64,000 bases of DNA from Phialocephala subalpina (GCA_900073065.1 FJOG01000007.1:1849156-1913155); one strand, 5' to 3'; shown: positions 13,343-25,946, numbered from the stretch's first letter. Translations and numbers: made by a program. The notes: generated from the letters alone by a model not told the origin.

Positions 13343-16300
13343 CTTTGAGTATTAACTCTTGTAATATTAATTAAGTACTTTATTATATTTATTATCGGAT
13401 CTTTATTTATTAAATCGACGTTTAAATTTATATTATTATCGGTCGAGATTAGTGTGGTCTTTAGGATACTAAGAATTCGAGAACTTGATTTATACGATAG
13501 AGCGCGGGATAAGTTACGCTTTTACCTCATGCAATGTACGGTATACATCGAGTTCAATAAAGACAAGTTTAAGGCCGGACTCGAGGAAATATTATAAGCG
13601 ATTACTTTTCTTATGGGTATTACTTTCGATTAAGTCGAAACGGCGCAAAAAGATTACTTTGATTGCGGATTAAATACTAGTAAATAAAACGACTTTACTA
13701 CGGAAATCTTCGGAACTTTTGACGGGTTTAAAAGTAAGATCTTTAAAGTGTTTGAGGACGTGGATAAAAAGAGATCAACGGAAAGAAAACTCTAAGGGCT
13801 ACGCTAATATAGCGCTACTTTTGCTTATGCAATTGAATTCCAATAATACATGGGACGTATCAATTAGAACAACGAAGTATTAATGGCTTAATTTTATAAA
13901 GGACTTCGGGATATAGTTAAAAACGAGTTTATACGTCGCAATAAACTTAAGGACTTACAGAGAATAATTAATATAGTAATTTAAATCGATAATCGATTAT
14001 TCGAATGATCTTTAGAGAAAAAAAGATAATACGCGATCGGGTATAACCACAAGAAACTAAGTAAAAAGAACTTCGATTCTCGTAGTTATTAGCCGTAATC
14101 CATGGAAATCGACGCTATTTTTAAGGGAAAAAAAAAATAATTCTCTAAAGAAAAAATAAATCGACGTCGCGAAAAGAAGTTATACTTCGAATATAGCCTT
14201 TCGAAACATATAGCTAATTTATATAAAAATAAGAAACTATAAAATGGACGCTTAAAAAAATAAATCAATGCGATTAAACGTGAAAATTATAATGAACTTT
14301 ATTAAGTGTATATAATTACGAGGAGAATATTATATATAGATAAAGAATTAGATGAACGATAAATTAATACTTAAAACAAGTAACTTAAATTGGAAAACGA
14401 TTTAAGAATATTTCGATTAATCCTCGAAAAAGACCTTTAAAGGTTTTAAGAGGAGCAAATAATAAACCTCGCCAAACGAATAATAGGAGAAAGGCCTCCA
14501 AGGGATAACTAATAGTAAAAGATTAATAAAATAAACGATAACGTAAACAATTTAATAAAATAATTCGATAAAATTAAAACTTTAACTAATTGTTATTAAC
14601 TATTTATAGAAGACTTTAAGTCGAAAAACGAAGAACCATTAAAATACGACGATTAGAGACTATTAAAATCTCTTATAGCATTAAACTTTTAGCTTGAATA
14701 CTATTTACGAGTTAAATAAAAATAATACGTTTATTAACGGGAAAATAATTTTATAGTTTATACTCGTGAATAATAGAACTTAGATAAAGAAGCTCGATAC
14801 GTAAAGCTTTAACTAAAAATAAAAAGATTAAAGTATAGTTAAATATACGAAATCGTATACTAAGATTATTAATGAATGGAATAGAGATAATATAATGGTA
14901 TTAACTATTATATATAATAATTACTTATATCAAATAACGCTTTCCTTATATTTAATTACGAATTTATAATAAAACGGTATTACGAAGTATTCGCGGAAAG
15001 CGCGAATCGAAAGATATAATAAAATATAAAAAATGATTTTATATATTACGAAAAAACCTTCGAACGAATAATATAATTATTATTTAGTATAAGACGTATA
15101 TTTCGGCTTATTTACGCTAACGGCTCGAATCGCCGGTAGGAAAATGTATTTAATAGGCAATAATATAAAGAAGTTTATATTATTAAAAGAAGTACTAAAT
15201 AATTATTTTGCGTAATATAAACAAGTGTATATAAAATCAAAGTAATAATCGATTCGAGAGTAATAAGTAATTACGTGTTAAAATAATTGGTATTGGATAA
15301 TAAATAGGCTATAATAATCAAATCACGATTATACCTTATTATTACGGTCGACGGAAGCCTTTTGAGTTCCGGATAAATCGACGTAAAAATAATACCGCAG
15401 ATTATAGTCATACGACGAGGATATACTAAGAGAATAAGCTTCGACGTGGTTAATATCGATCACTTATTTATACTCGAAATACTATAAATCAAATAATATA
15501 ATTTAACTATTAATTAAATCAAAGAAACGCTTATATTTAATAAATGCCAAATTTGTAAGATTTCGTTTATCGAGATAAAAACGAATAATTAAAGAGAAGT
15601 TTGCGCTATTTCTTTAAAAGAATTAAAATATTATACTTAGAATCTACTATTAAAGCAAATACCAATAGAATATTACGAGTTTTTAAATTTCTTTAAAGAT
15701 AAGAAAAGGATCGAGGCGCTTTTTAAGTATAGGCAATAAGACTACGAAATACTTTTATAAGACGGAAAAGAATTATTATATTCACCTATTTACTAAATAT
15801 TAATAAACGATTTAAAGACGCTTAAAGAATATATCGACGAGAATTTAATAAAAGGATTTATATGATTATTAGCTTTACTAATAAATAATCTAATACTATT
15901 CGTACTAAAGAAAGATAAAATAAAATAATTATATATTAATTACCGAAAAATTAACGAGATTACCATTAAAGATCGATACTTATTACCGCTAGTAAATAAG
16001 CTATATAATAAACTTTAAAAAGCTAAAATCTTTAGTAAATTGGACTTGCGTAAAGCTTATAATTTGGTTCAAATAAAAGAAAAAAAAGAATAGAAAATAG
16101 CGTTCAAAATAAGGTATAAATATTACGAGTATTTAATTATACCGTTTAATTTGATTAATATATTAATTATATATATACGTATAATAAATATAATTTTACG
16201 GCTATTTTTAGATATTATAATTATATATTATTTAAACGATATTTTAGTATACTTTAAAATACTTGCAAAGTATATTAATGATATTAAAGTAGTATTAATT

Positions 16301-19029
16301 ACTTTAAAGGATATGAATTTAATTTGTAAATCCGAGAAATGCAAATTCCATATGGAAAAAACGGATTTCTTAAACTATATAATCTTAGTCGAAAGTTTAT
16401 TAATAGACTTTGCGAAAGTATTAATAGTATTTAATTAGTAAGTATTTAAGACGGTTAAAAACGTATAGTCTTTTTTAGGATTTGCGAATTTTTATTAATA
16501 TTTTGTGAAAAAGTATTTTATAATAGTAATACTTTTAATAGTATTAACGAAGAAGGATTAAGCATTTGAATGGACGAACGAAACTTAAAAAGCCTTTGAT
16601 TAATTTAAGTAACGCTTTACGGAAATATTATTTCTTTTTACGTTTGATTTAAATAAATATATTATCGTCGAAATTAATATATTAGATTTTGCAATTAGCG
16701 TAATATTTAATTAATCCGGCGAGTAAAGCAAATAATAGTTAAATATATATTATTCTCGCAAAATATTACTAATAAAGTTAAATTACGAAATTTACGATAA
16801 AGAGTTACTTATAATTATAAAAAGCGTTTCGAATATAAAGAATTTATTTAGAAAAATCGAAATATTAAATATAAGTATATATAAATTATAAGAATTTAGT
16901 ATTTTTTATTATAACGAAAAAATTCAATTGAAAATAAGTATATTAAATCGAAATATTAATCGCGTATAACTTCAAAATTTCATATATTAAAAGATTAGAA
17001 AATGGTAAGGCGAATACTTTTAATCGAAAAACGGAATATTAAGATAACGTTAAACTATTTTTACATGTAATACTAAAGGAAATCGAAAGCGGCTTAATAT
17101 TTAATAGAATAATAATTATTATTATTTCGAAGTTAATCGATATAATATTTATCGATAATTTTAAAAAGGATTATAATAAGGACTTTATTACAAAAATGGC
17201 TTTATAATACTTAATAAAGCTTTTTACGAATAAATTTAAAATATTACGATTCTAAGGAAAACTTTATATTCCTAAGAATCTTTAATTAAAGTTTATTAAA
17301 ACATAATATAAACTTTTAGCTTATAAATATCAAAAGATTACGAAGATTATAAAACGGATTTTTAGGGACTTTTATATTTTAAAACTCAAAAGGAAAACTA
17401 CTAAAGTCATTAGTAAATACGATATATATATTCGAAATAAAGTCGCGAAATATACTCTTTATAATAATATACGGATACTAAATATACTTTTAAACGCTTA
17501 AAAATCTATTATTTAAAACTTTATAATAAAATTATTACTTTCGAGAGAATTAATATCGAATATCAAATATAACGCTATTTTTGTAATCACGGATAAATTC
17601 ACGAAATACGTATATATAATCTTATACTTTGAGATATATACGACAAAAAATTTAATTTATATTTTCCTACGGAACGTAATAGTTAATTATAGGGTATTAA
17701 ACGAGATTATTTCAAATCGAGATAAATTCTTTACTTCGAAATTCTAAATTATTTTAATCGTATTACTAAAAATCAAATAAAAGCTTTTAATAGCTTTTTA
17801 CTTTTAAATAAACGGATAAATAAAACGATTAAATCAAATTATAAAAATATACTTTCGTTATTACGTTAATTATTAGTAAAATAATTAAACGGAATTCTTA
17901 TTACTAGTATAATTCGCGTATAATAATATAATAACGGAAAGTACGAAAGTCTCGCTTTTTTACGCCAATTACAAGTATAAATTTAAAGTATATTAAATAT
18001 TATACTCGATAGAATCGAAAGTATAAAATACTAAGATTCAAATCGATAAACTTAAATCTTTACGCGAAAGATTTGCAAAAAATATACAATTTATAATTAT
18101 TAAATTAATATTATATTATAATAAGTATTATAGTATAAAATTTACGCTTGAAAAGAAAAATAAAGTTTATTTAATTCGTCGAAATATTAAAACGAAACGA
18201 TTAAGCGATAAATTAAATCACAAGAAAATTAGATTATATAAAATCAAGAAAATCAAAAGTTTAATTAATTACGAATTTGTTTTACTTAATAATATGAATA
18301 TATATCCGGTATTTTATATATTTTTCCTCGAATTAATATTACTAAGAATACCGCGAGCTTTAAAAATTAAAATCGAACTAATTAATTTAAACGCTAAATA
18401 CGATATAAAAGAAATTTTAAATTGTTAATACGTTAAAAATCAAATCAAGTATTTAATCAAATAATAAAACTATTTATACTCGGAAAATATATAGGAATTT
18501 AAACGGAATTTTAATTACTATAAGAAGCTCGAGGCGTTTCACCGTTAAAACTCGGGTTTACTTAGAGAAAGAAGTCGGTTATCTCGAGTTCGAAAACGTT
18601 TAATTCGAAAACTAATAGCCAAAAAGTAAAAGGATTTAATACGGGATCCGGAGAAGGTTCAAGAGTAACCGCTGGGGCTCTTTTAGACCGAGGACCACAG
18701 AAAAAACGATACACGGGTCTGCGGACTACTACTTCCAAGTACCCCGCGGAATCGTAGGATCATTTAAATCGAACGCACTTAGAGTAGCGCGGCGATTATA
18801 ACTTATCAAAGAAGTATTAACGAGCGTGGTTCTTGCAATAAAAACACGTTTTGATTAGACGCTTCGATTTCTCGATGCGTAAAGCGAGCGCTAATCTTTT
18901 TTTCCTTTTTTTATGTGTAATAAGCGACATGGTAAAAAGTGGAGGAAAAGAAGGAAAATTATAATCTAAGAACGATATTTCTTACCCTGATTTAAAGCGT
19001 CGGGATTACGCTAGCCGGAAAGGGGATAA
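13343..19029 (+). pseudogene. gag-pol remnant of the Gypsy chromovirus
   Basis: Stops are frequent in all frames, so domains are read across them. A zinc-knuckle-like stretch lies at about 14170-14230 with tyrosines at the cysteine positions. The longest surviving frame, 16151-16438, is reverse transcriptase with YLNDILVYF (family YLDDILVY) followed by KCKFHMEKTDFLNYII. Upstream are LVLKKD-type and FSKLDLRKAYN motifs at about 15.9-16.1 kb. Integrase core residues lie around 17.5-18.0 kb. Near 18.2-18.5 kb a stretch around NIYPVFYIFFLEL is followed by YDIKEIL and KNQIKYLIK, matching the end of integrase and a chromodomain. All this is typical of fungal chromoviruses; none is translatable. Confidence 0.85.
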
Positions 19030-19379
19030 TATTACGACTTACATGATCTAGTGGACCATAAGCTCAATAAGCGAGTAAGCTCGTTTACAGTAGACCCTAG
19101 GATCATCGGAGATACGGGACTAAGTAGTCACGTGACGAAGTCCCAGGCGGAGGAGTCCCGGAACCGTTGGGGACTCCACCACTCTAAACTCTAAGAGTAG
19201 GACGGTTCTATATAAGTAGAAGAGGATTCCCTTAGATAGAAGCTTCGTACTCAACTCAAATATAGTATTTTAACACTATACTTAGTAATTAGGCTTAAAG
19301 CGTTACTTTTCATCGGAATCACTTAGTCCTTATCACATATAACCAACCCAACAGTTAGCTGAGCGAGCCAACCGTTACA
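19030..19379 (+). repeat. 3' LTR of the Gypsy element
   Basis: It pairs with 12993-13342 over the full 350 bp without gaps. It keeps more C and G in its last 100 bp than the 5' LTR does, so mutation has been unequal between the two copies. It is followed directly by CTAAA. Confidence 0.93.
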
Positions 19380-19713
19380 CTAAAGCGGCTATAAAAGCTA
19401 CAAAAGATGCCGAAAAAGCTACTAAAAAGGCTAAACCTTTTAAAGTAGTAATTTTAAAGCTTAGAAGTTCTTATCTTAAGAGTTTAGGGTCTTATGAGGA
19501 AGTTGAGGTTACACAAGTAAGTATAGAAAAAAAGGTAGTGGAGTATATGACTAAGAGAGGTCAAAAGATTATTCTTCTATAACGGAAGAAATAAATAGAT
19601 TTTAAATTAATAAAAATAAATATTTTGAGTATTACGATAATATATTTAAAATTTTTAAGCTATAGTTTATGTAGTCGTTAAATGGTAATTTTTTAAAGCT
19701 CAATAAGTGATAT

Positions 19714-19764
19714 AAATTTGAGGTGTGCATTCGCTGTGTTTATGCACTGGGAGTGGAAATCGGT
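19714..19764 (-). repeat. Right terminal inverted repeat of the pogo-like element
   Basis: Its reverse complement begins ACCGATTTCCACTC and matches the left repeat at 42 of 51 positions. TA follows at 19765-19766. Confidence 0.88.
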
Positions 19765-19816
19765 TAGCACGTGACGTTTTCAGGCTAACTTGGTCTAGCG
19801 CGCAGTCGTGTCAACG

Positions 19817-20230
19817 TCAATATTTTGGACTTCGGATCTTGTTCCTCTTGTCCATCTCGATCGACCATAGCCGCAGTGTATTCAGACTAGCAACGTTACA
19901 ACAATCCTTCACACTGCGATATATGACCTTTGTTCGCTCTTCCAGGACTGCGAGAGCTGTTGCTGGTCCCCCAGCTTGATAAACGCTCGATTTGCATCCA
20001 TTGTTCCGAGCAAGGACATCTTGCAGCATCCTCGACAGCTCCGGATACCGGATCTTCTTCAATATTCCTTCACAGGATACCATCTTAATGCTCCAGATGG
20101 AGTCACTACGTGGGGGTTCAGCATTGTCTGTGCTTGGCATTATTATTGAGGTCTCGAGGAGTACCATCGCGATCAAGGACAATGGGATGCTGGGCGGAGG
20201 TAGGAAACATTGCCGACTCTTTCTCGACAT
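19817..20230 (-). CDS. Unrecognised ORF beside the transposon, possibly a relic
   Basis: The frame encodes 137 residues from an ATG at 20230. The second half (from about KMVSCEGILKKIRYPELSRM to EMDKRNKI) looks protein-like, with alternating charged and hydrophobic residues, but I recognise no family. It ends about 50 bp from the transposon's right end, so the original gene may have been truncated by the insertion or by a rearrangement. There is no signal peptide or clear domain. Confidence 0.25.
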   Translation of the reverse strand: MSRKSRQCFLPPPSIPLSLIAMVLLETSIIMPSTDNAEPPRSDSIWSIKMVSCEGILKKIRYPELSRMLQDVLARNNGCKSSVYQAGGPATALAVLEERTKVIYRSVKDCCNVASLNTLRLWSIEMDKRNKIRSPKY

Positions 20231-21263
20231 TCACAGCGCTCGAAATGGTCGTCTGCTGCAAGTTTCTTGCCTTTTTTTTTCAGCGAGCTTGATGTGACCA
20301 GCGCCCTCGAGTTTGCCAATGTTGCTTCCTGGTCTCTATTCCGCTGCCAGCATATGTGCCACTTTTACTTTCCACAGACCCTTTGAAAGTCATAGTTTTG
20401 GCCAAGCAGCTGCCTTCGGCGGAGGGAATCTCTGAGCGGAGTACTTCCGTTCGGGTATTAATACAATGGCGCGCTGCAGACTATTTGACATCTTGTCTGC
20501 AATGAAGGTGGACGTTTTGTTCAGTGAAACTACCGAGAAGGCATGGTTCGGTCATCCAACAGCATTTTCAGGTACTCAACTCCCCCTAACAATTGCGAAG
20601 GCACACGGCTCATCGTGAACAGATACCAAGAATGCATAAAGAATGCATGCCAGATGGCCGATCAGGGACCACAAAGAATACATCTAAGGAGAATCAAATG
20701 CTGATTTGGTTCTCGCCGATGTCTACGCTAGGGCATGAGAGGCCTCATCGACTGGAATGACTTACGCTGCGATGGTATTGCACCATGAGGACTTTCATTC
20801 AATAACACCGATTCCCTTGATTGCAGGAAGCGGTAACATATCTGGCAGGCGAATTTCACCTCCTGAAATTCACTGGATTTCTGACGTCTCGACTGTCGAA
20901 CTGTCCCTACGTCGAATTATAATCCACTGACCTGCGGCTCCTGCGAAGACTTGTCAATTGCGATCGAGAGCGCTCCCTGGGAAATTCAATTTACGGTACC
21001 ACACCACATGAAGACTTTGATTGAACTTATAGGAGGATAGAGCACGTTCGAATTGCGACTCGACACCATGGTATGCGTTGATCGATCCTACACGCTTCCG
21101 AGAATGCGGGAATGTTTCGACTTTCCTCTCTGAGCTCTGTCAGAAACCGTCATCTCACAAAACACAATTCATTTTAGACGTTGAACGCCAGACCTCGGCA
21201 ACAACGGCGCCGGGATCACGATGATCATCAATATGGGATAAATACCAAACTGTCATCCTTATA
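20231..21263. other. Region without a supported gene
   Basis: Composition is similar to the flanking gene-bearing DNA and not AT-rich like the transposon block. I see no frame above about 60 codons with coding character and no repeat. Confidence 0.45.
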
Positions 21264-21749
21264 ATGGTTTCGGCTGACTGGGCAGCAACGAACCCGGATT
21301 CTCCACGCCCTGCCTATACAATCATATTAACAAACAAGGCAAGTGCATCAACCATTCCCAACAGCTTGGAAATCAATAGTACGTTAATCAATTTCGCTTT
21401 CGCATGGGAGCTCAGCTTACCACCATCTGCAGCTTCGCCATGGAATACAACGGTCTGCCGGGAAATTTCGACACAAGTACTCTCAATTGATGGATTGTTT
21501 GGCAGATGCTCGAACTCTAACCCAGCTGTCACGCAGCCAGTTTACCTCATCATATCACCATGGATTTCCGGAATCAATATGATAGTCAACGGGGATCGCT
21601 ACTATGTGGCAGTCTCGTGCGGGGAGTGCATTTCCCCAGACTTGCACGAATGTGCTGTACCCACTCAGGAACACACATTTCCCCAGATCACAGATGCGTT
21701 GTACTGTACTGACTCGGAAATTTTCTGCAGATCATCGCCGATAAACTGA
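21264..21749 (+). CDS. Hypothetical protein of 161 residues, weak support
   Basis: A single frame opens with ATG at 21264 and ends at 21749. The product has seven cysteines, with a cluster in the second half (SCGECISPDLHEC), but no signal peptide, membrane span or known motif. A shorter frame on the opposite strand overlaps it. It could be a lineage-specific gene or chance. Confidence 0.25.
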   Translation: MVSADWAATNPDSPRPAYTIILTNKASASTIPNSLEINSTLINFAFAWELSLPPSAASPWNTTVCREISTQVLSIDGLFGRCSNSNPAVTQPVYLIISPWISGINMIVNGDRYYVAVSCGECISPDLHECAVPTQEHTFPQITDALYCTDSEIFCRSSPIN

Positions 21750-23445
21750 GTAACGCGAGCTTCTATGTCCAGAGCGTGAAATTAAACAGACAGCCCTGGA
21801 TGGAAATGTGATTCAATCACGATGACTTGACGATCGAAGGCTGTTTGCTGGAGCCAGAGATGGAGAAGCAGATGATGCGGAGAGAAAGAGGGTCCTCCAC
21901 CGCCTACTCCAGGGCATGTGACAATTGCAGGTCTTCCCCTAAAACAGACCTTCCTCTTTAGGCCTACCTGGGACCAACATGCAGCAACGGCAACAAAGCG
22001 ACAAACGCATTGATCATTTTCTTGGCAGGAAGGGCCGACAATAACAGGGGCGGGCGCGTCATTCCTCATTTCAAGATGAGATTCTTTGTCGTAAGCAAGA
22101 TTGGATGCACTTGCGAATCAAATGTTCAGGGTCGCAAATCTGGGGGAAAGCGCGGACCATCCACTAGGGAAAATACACTATTGACAACTGCCGATCACCT
22201 CCCTAGGCACGTACAATGACCTATTTCGGGGAAACTGACCTTGCTTAGAGCCCTAGCTCAAGTTGTTTCCCCCTCTCTGAGCCTCTCGTTCCTTGCGCAT
22301 ATACCCCTCTCTCGCATATAGGCTTGCGGACCGCCATCACCCAAGCCGCATATTCTGTTCTGGACACTTATTCGCTGCTGTGTCGCATCGGTACAGATTG
22401 CTGTTGTTCGAACTCGGACATTAAGATGGGATCGGTTGGCTCGCTTGTGCTGACTCGGGAGGTGTGGGGAAAAGGAGGAGGGGTTCGACGACCCTTGACG
22501 ACTCAATATTTGCTCCCATGATCGGGGCAACTGCTCTTCACAGTTGACCACCACAACACAGGTGAACTCTCTGTCGATTTAATACTCGCGAAACGATAAT
22601 CTTGAGGCTCACCGAAGATGCCTTTTCGCCAAAACATTCAACGTGGCATTTACGAAAACTTGGACATCGGTCTTACCTCAACCGAGTCCACAACACTGCA
22701 GGATGACCTCGCCACGCATCAGGACCTGCTGCGCCGCGCCTCCTGGTTCGTCGCCCTCGTAACTTGCGTACATTACGACAGAGCTGTTAAGCTTAAAGCG
22801 CCTTGTTTCCGCCAACTAAACGCCCAGATCCGTTGACCAGATGTGGCACCGGCGGCCAAGCCAAGGCACGGTTGTTGATCCTCGGCGGCAAATATTCCGA
22901 GTTCCACACATTCTCATCTCACGCGACAGAAACGCGACTCCCATGTGTTCTCAGATATGACAAGAGGAAATCTCTCCAAGAGAACGGCCGAGTAATGAAA
23001 GCAAACACGACACGTTAACAAGGGCATCACAGGGCCCAGAAGAATCTTTTCTCACCGTAGGTCAACAACCTTCCTGATGCAGTCGTCTGATGAGATTGAG
23101 CAGGCCAAGCTGCACGATGTCCTGCAGTTGCGGATACGACTAAAGGAGGTAGGTACGGGAGTGGAGCGGCGCCACATGACCGAGGGTAGGAGGCTGTAGC
23201 TAGTCCAGTCCAATCTTACGGCGGAAGTCAAAAGGTACATAAAAGGTCAGGGCGTCGACCGTCTCCTGAGATATATGTCTCTGTTGCTGTTCTGTCTTCA
23301 CTCCTTCTCTGTCAGGCGGTCGTGGCACCCTTCACTCCTTTCTCATACTCGATCATTCTTTCATCGTTATGTTATAGTATAGACAAGACATAATGTATGT
23401 TGGCGTCGTTCTCCTTCTTCTTTCCCAGTTTTCCCCGTGTTCAAA
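21750..23445. other. Region without a supported gene; promoter side of the GH78 gene
   Basis: There are scattered short frames. At about 21890-21925 the plus strand reads SRACDNCR, which resembles the start of a Zn2Cys6 cluster, but the remaining cysteines do not follow. Two short frames with protein-like ends (22618-22836, and from about 23080) could be relics of one gene. The last 150 bp, rich in C and T, are probably the GH78 promoter. Confidence 0.4.
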
Positions 23446-25653
23446 ATGAAATATTACTACTCAAGAGAATTTTGTCGGACTAATCGCTGGATTGTAGTGG
23501 CGGTAATGTTTACTCTCGCGGCTCTCGTCACCCTCGGGGCCATAATCTCCCAGAGATCCGTAGCTCTCGCAGCCGGATGCTGGCGAAACACAGCATGTAC
23601 TGGACCAACCTCAGCAGCATTCCCAGGAGCATGGGACAAATACAACTATTCTCCCACTAGCAGGACCGTCTCCCCAGCAAGCATTCTTTCGGCAAATGGA
23701 GAATTCATCTCAGACTATACAGGCCCGGCGACGTTGAAGCTGAACGGCAGCCAACTGATTTTCGATTTTGGGTACGAAGTCGCCGGCATCGTGACAGTTA
23801 GCTATGGTGGTACAGGGACTGGAAATCTTGGACTCGCGTTCACGGAAGCAAAGAACTGGACAGGAGAATGGTCGGACAGCTCGAATGGATCTTTCCAGCC
23901 TGATGGATATCTTCTCGCCAATGTCACCACAACCGCGGAACAAAACTACACGATGCCAGATGCTAAGCTCAGAGGAGGATTCCGATATTTGACCTTGTTC
24001 TCATTGGCTGCAACTGAAGCTTTCCAGATCAACATCCTCGACATCACGGTCGAGATCGCGTATCAGCCATCGTGGTCGAATTTGCGTGCTTATCAGGGGT
24101 ACTTCTCGTGCAGCGATGACTTGCTGAACCGAATATGGTACTCTGGGGCTTATACCTTGCAGACGAATGCAATTCCCCCAGCGACTGGACGAGAGTTCCC
24201 AATTCTTGGCGGTGGATGGATGAATGATCAAAATTTGGATTTGAGCAGCACTGGAGATACAATCTATGTTGATGGCTCAAAGAGAGATCGCACTGTTTGG
24301 CCTGGAGATCTCGGTATTGCAGTTCCTAGCATTTTGGTGTCAACAGGAGACTGGGAGGGCGTGGCAAATACCCTGACAGTGCTTTACAATGACCAGGTGA
24401 GTGACTTCCACGTGATTTGAGACTGCAATGCTAAATCTGATGTAGCAAAGCTCCGGCGAACTCCCGTTTGCAGGCCCAGGAATCAACATCTATGGCTCTG
24501 ATACGTACCACATGGCCACACTGATCGGAACGTATGACTACTTCCTTTGGACCAACGACATAACTTGGTTGACTACCATATACCCCAAGTATAAGAGCGC
24601 CATGGGATTCATCACTGGGAAGATTGACAGTACCGGCATGCTTTCAGTCACGGGTACCAATGATTGGGGCCGCCTCACTCAAGGAGGCCACAACACTGAG
24701 GCGAACATGCTTCTGTACAAGGTTCTCACTGGTGCAAGTCAGATCGCAACCTGGGCAGGAGATTCCGCCTCGTCCTCGACATGGTCTTCCCAAGCAGCGA
24801 CGCTGAAAGCAGCTGTTAATGCCAATAACTATGCAGCTTCAGTAGGGTATGTCCTTCATCCCCGTGACTTCCACCTCATCACACCACTGACCAGAACAGT
24901 GCATTCAAAGACGACGACACAGATACTACGCTCTACCCCGAAGACGCCAACTCCATGGCGCTCGTCTTCGGCGCCGCCCTCCCCCAATACGTCCAAAGCA
25001 TCTCTCAAGAACTGACTAAGAACTGGATCGGCATCGGAGCAGTCGCTCCTGAACTGCCCGGAAACCTCGTCGGCTTCGTCCAATCCTTCGAGATCAAAGC
25101 CCATATGGCAGCCCGCCAAGCATCCCGAGGACTCGAGCTGATCCGTCGCGCCTGGGGATGGTACATCAACAACCCCTACGGCACAGCATCAACTTGCATC
25201 GAAGGGTATCTCTCTGATGGAAGCTTTGGGTACAGAGCTACGACGGGTTATGATAATGATTATTCGTATACGAGTCATGCTCATGGATGGGGAACTGGGC
25301 CGACGGATGCGTTGACGAGTTATATTGTTGGATTGACAGTTACGGCTCCAGGAGGTAGTCAGTGGAATCTTAGTCCGCAGTTTGGGGATTTGACTCATGC
25401 GGAGGCGGGGTTTACTACGCCTATGGGCCAGTTTTCCGCGAGTTGGAGTACTACTGATGGCGGGTACACGTTGGCTTGGGACGCTCCGGGGGAGACTGAG
25501 GGAGTCTTGGTGTTGCCGGCTAGTGGGACAGCACCGACTCTTGAGGTTGATGGGCAGTCGAGGGCGTTGCAGCAGGGAGAGTATAATTCTACGGCTCAGA
25601 CGGTAACCATTAGTGGTGCGAGTGGAAGTCATACTGTGACGGTCACTTACTGA
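23446..25653 (+). CDS. Secreted or membrane-anchored GH78-like alpha-L-rhamnosidase
   Basis: Three exons (23446-24396, 24446-24846, 24900-25653) give about 701 residues; both introns (49 and 53 bp) have canonical GT-AG borders. The frame runs on upstream to 23437, but ATG is at 23446. A hydrophobic stretch at about residues 15-34 is a signal peptide or anchor. An N-terminal beta domain (DFGYEVAGIVTVSYGG) is followed by an alpha/alpha-barrel with ATGREFPILGGGWMNDQNL, GTNDWGRLTQGGHNTEANM and the late HAHGWGTGPTDALTSYIVG, which is typical of fungal GH78 and related enzymes, then a C-terminal beta domain. The family releases L-rhamnose from pectic side chains or glycosides; the substrate here is unproven. 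It lies tail to tail with the regulator gene. Confidence 0.85.
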
Positions 25654-25946
25654 TTTCTTTGTGGAGGGGATATTCGATTTGCATTTGCATTGGGAGGGGT
25701 TTTGGTTGCATGGCGTCGCATTTTGTTTTCATTTCAGGTAATGTTTATACCTATACCCTTATGAGAGGACCTTTATGAAGACGGGCAACACTCGTTATGT
25801 TCTTATATCTTAATGTCAAGTTGTATTTATCTGCACGGGAAGGTAAATGTCCAAGTTCTCCATCAGCACTTGACCAAACTCTCTTCTCAAACACCACGAC
25901 AAAACGCCCATATTCATTTAGTGATCAATTCATGTCGTGAAATTCG
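25654..25946. other. Convergent 3' spacer
   Basis: The region lies between the stop codons of the GH78 gene and the regulator on the opposite strand. It is AT-richer than the flanking exons; both 3' UTRs are expected here. Confidence 0.6.

Larger units (their letters stand above)
12993..19379 (+). mobile_element. Ty3/Gypsy chromovirus LTR retrotransposon, RIP-degraded
   Basis: Two 350-bp LTRs (12993-13342 and 19030-19379) flank a 5.7-kb AT-rich interior. The 5-bp target duplication CTAAA is exact (12988-12992 and 19380-19384). The ends read TATTACG and CGTTACA (CGTTATA in the 5' LTR), compatible with an original TG...CA. A purine tract (GGAAAGGGGATAA, 19017-19029) precedes the 3' LTR. Domain order is gag with zinc knuckle, protease, reverse transcriptase, RNase H, integrase and chromodomain. 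It sits inside the transposase gene of the pogo-like element, so it is the younger insertion. Confidence 0.93.
11215..19582 (+). pseudogene. Pogo/Fot1-type transposase, decayed and split by the retrotransposon
   Basis: The start at 11215 reads MAIDEAQMEKALALCD, followed by NYSKIAKNYPFDRTTLMRRH, a psq/CENP-B-like DNA-binding start. Downstream pieces read EKKRFLIGFYRFIKR-like and VDRYSSYINMAFL, consistent with the DDE catalytic region after RIP (the family usually has DGHSSH). Several TAG codons stand where tryptophan is expected. The C-terminal tail resumes after the inserted element at 19385, lysine- and alanine-rich (KATKDAEKATKKAK), and ends with TAA at 19580-19582. No functional protein is possible. 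The coding part is 11215-12992 plus 19385-19582. Confidence 0.8.
11124..19764 (+). mobile_element. Fot1/pogo-like DNA transposon, interrupted by an LTR retrotransposon
   Basis: Both ends carry a 51-bp terminal inverted repeat (11124-11174 and 19714-19764) that agrees at 42 of 51 positions by my count. TA lies directly outside each end (11122-11123 and 19765-19766), the target duplication expected of Tc1/mariner/pogo elements. Inside is a degenerate transposase with a psq-type helix-turn-helix start and a DDE region. Without the nested retroelement the transposon would be about 2.25 kb. Many stops and an AT-rich composition show that it is inactive. Confidence 0.88.

Noticed and set aside
13000..19000. 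Possible mitochondrial or centromeric origin of the AT-rich block
   Set aside because: LTRs, target duplications and ordered gag-pol domains explain it fully as a RIP-degraded retrotransposon.
21890..21990. SRACDNCR text resembling a Zn2Cys6 regulator
   Set aside because: Only the first two cysteines fit. The following residues do not supply the other four in any frame or with any plausible intron.
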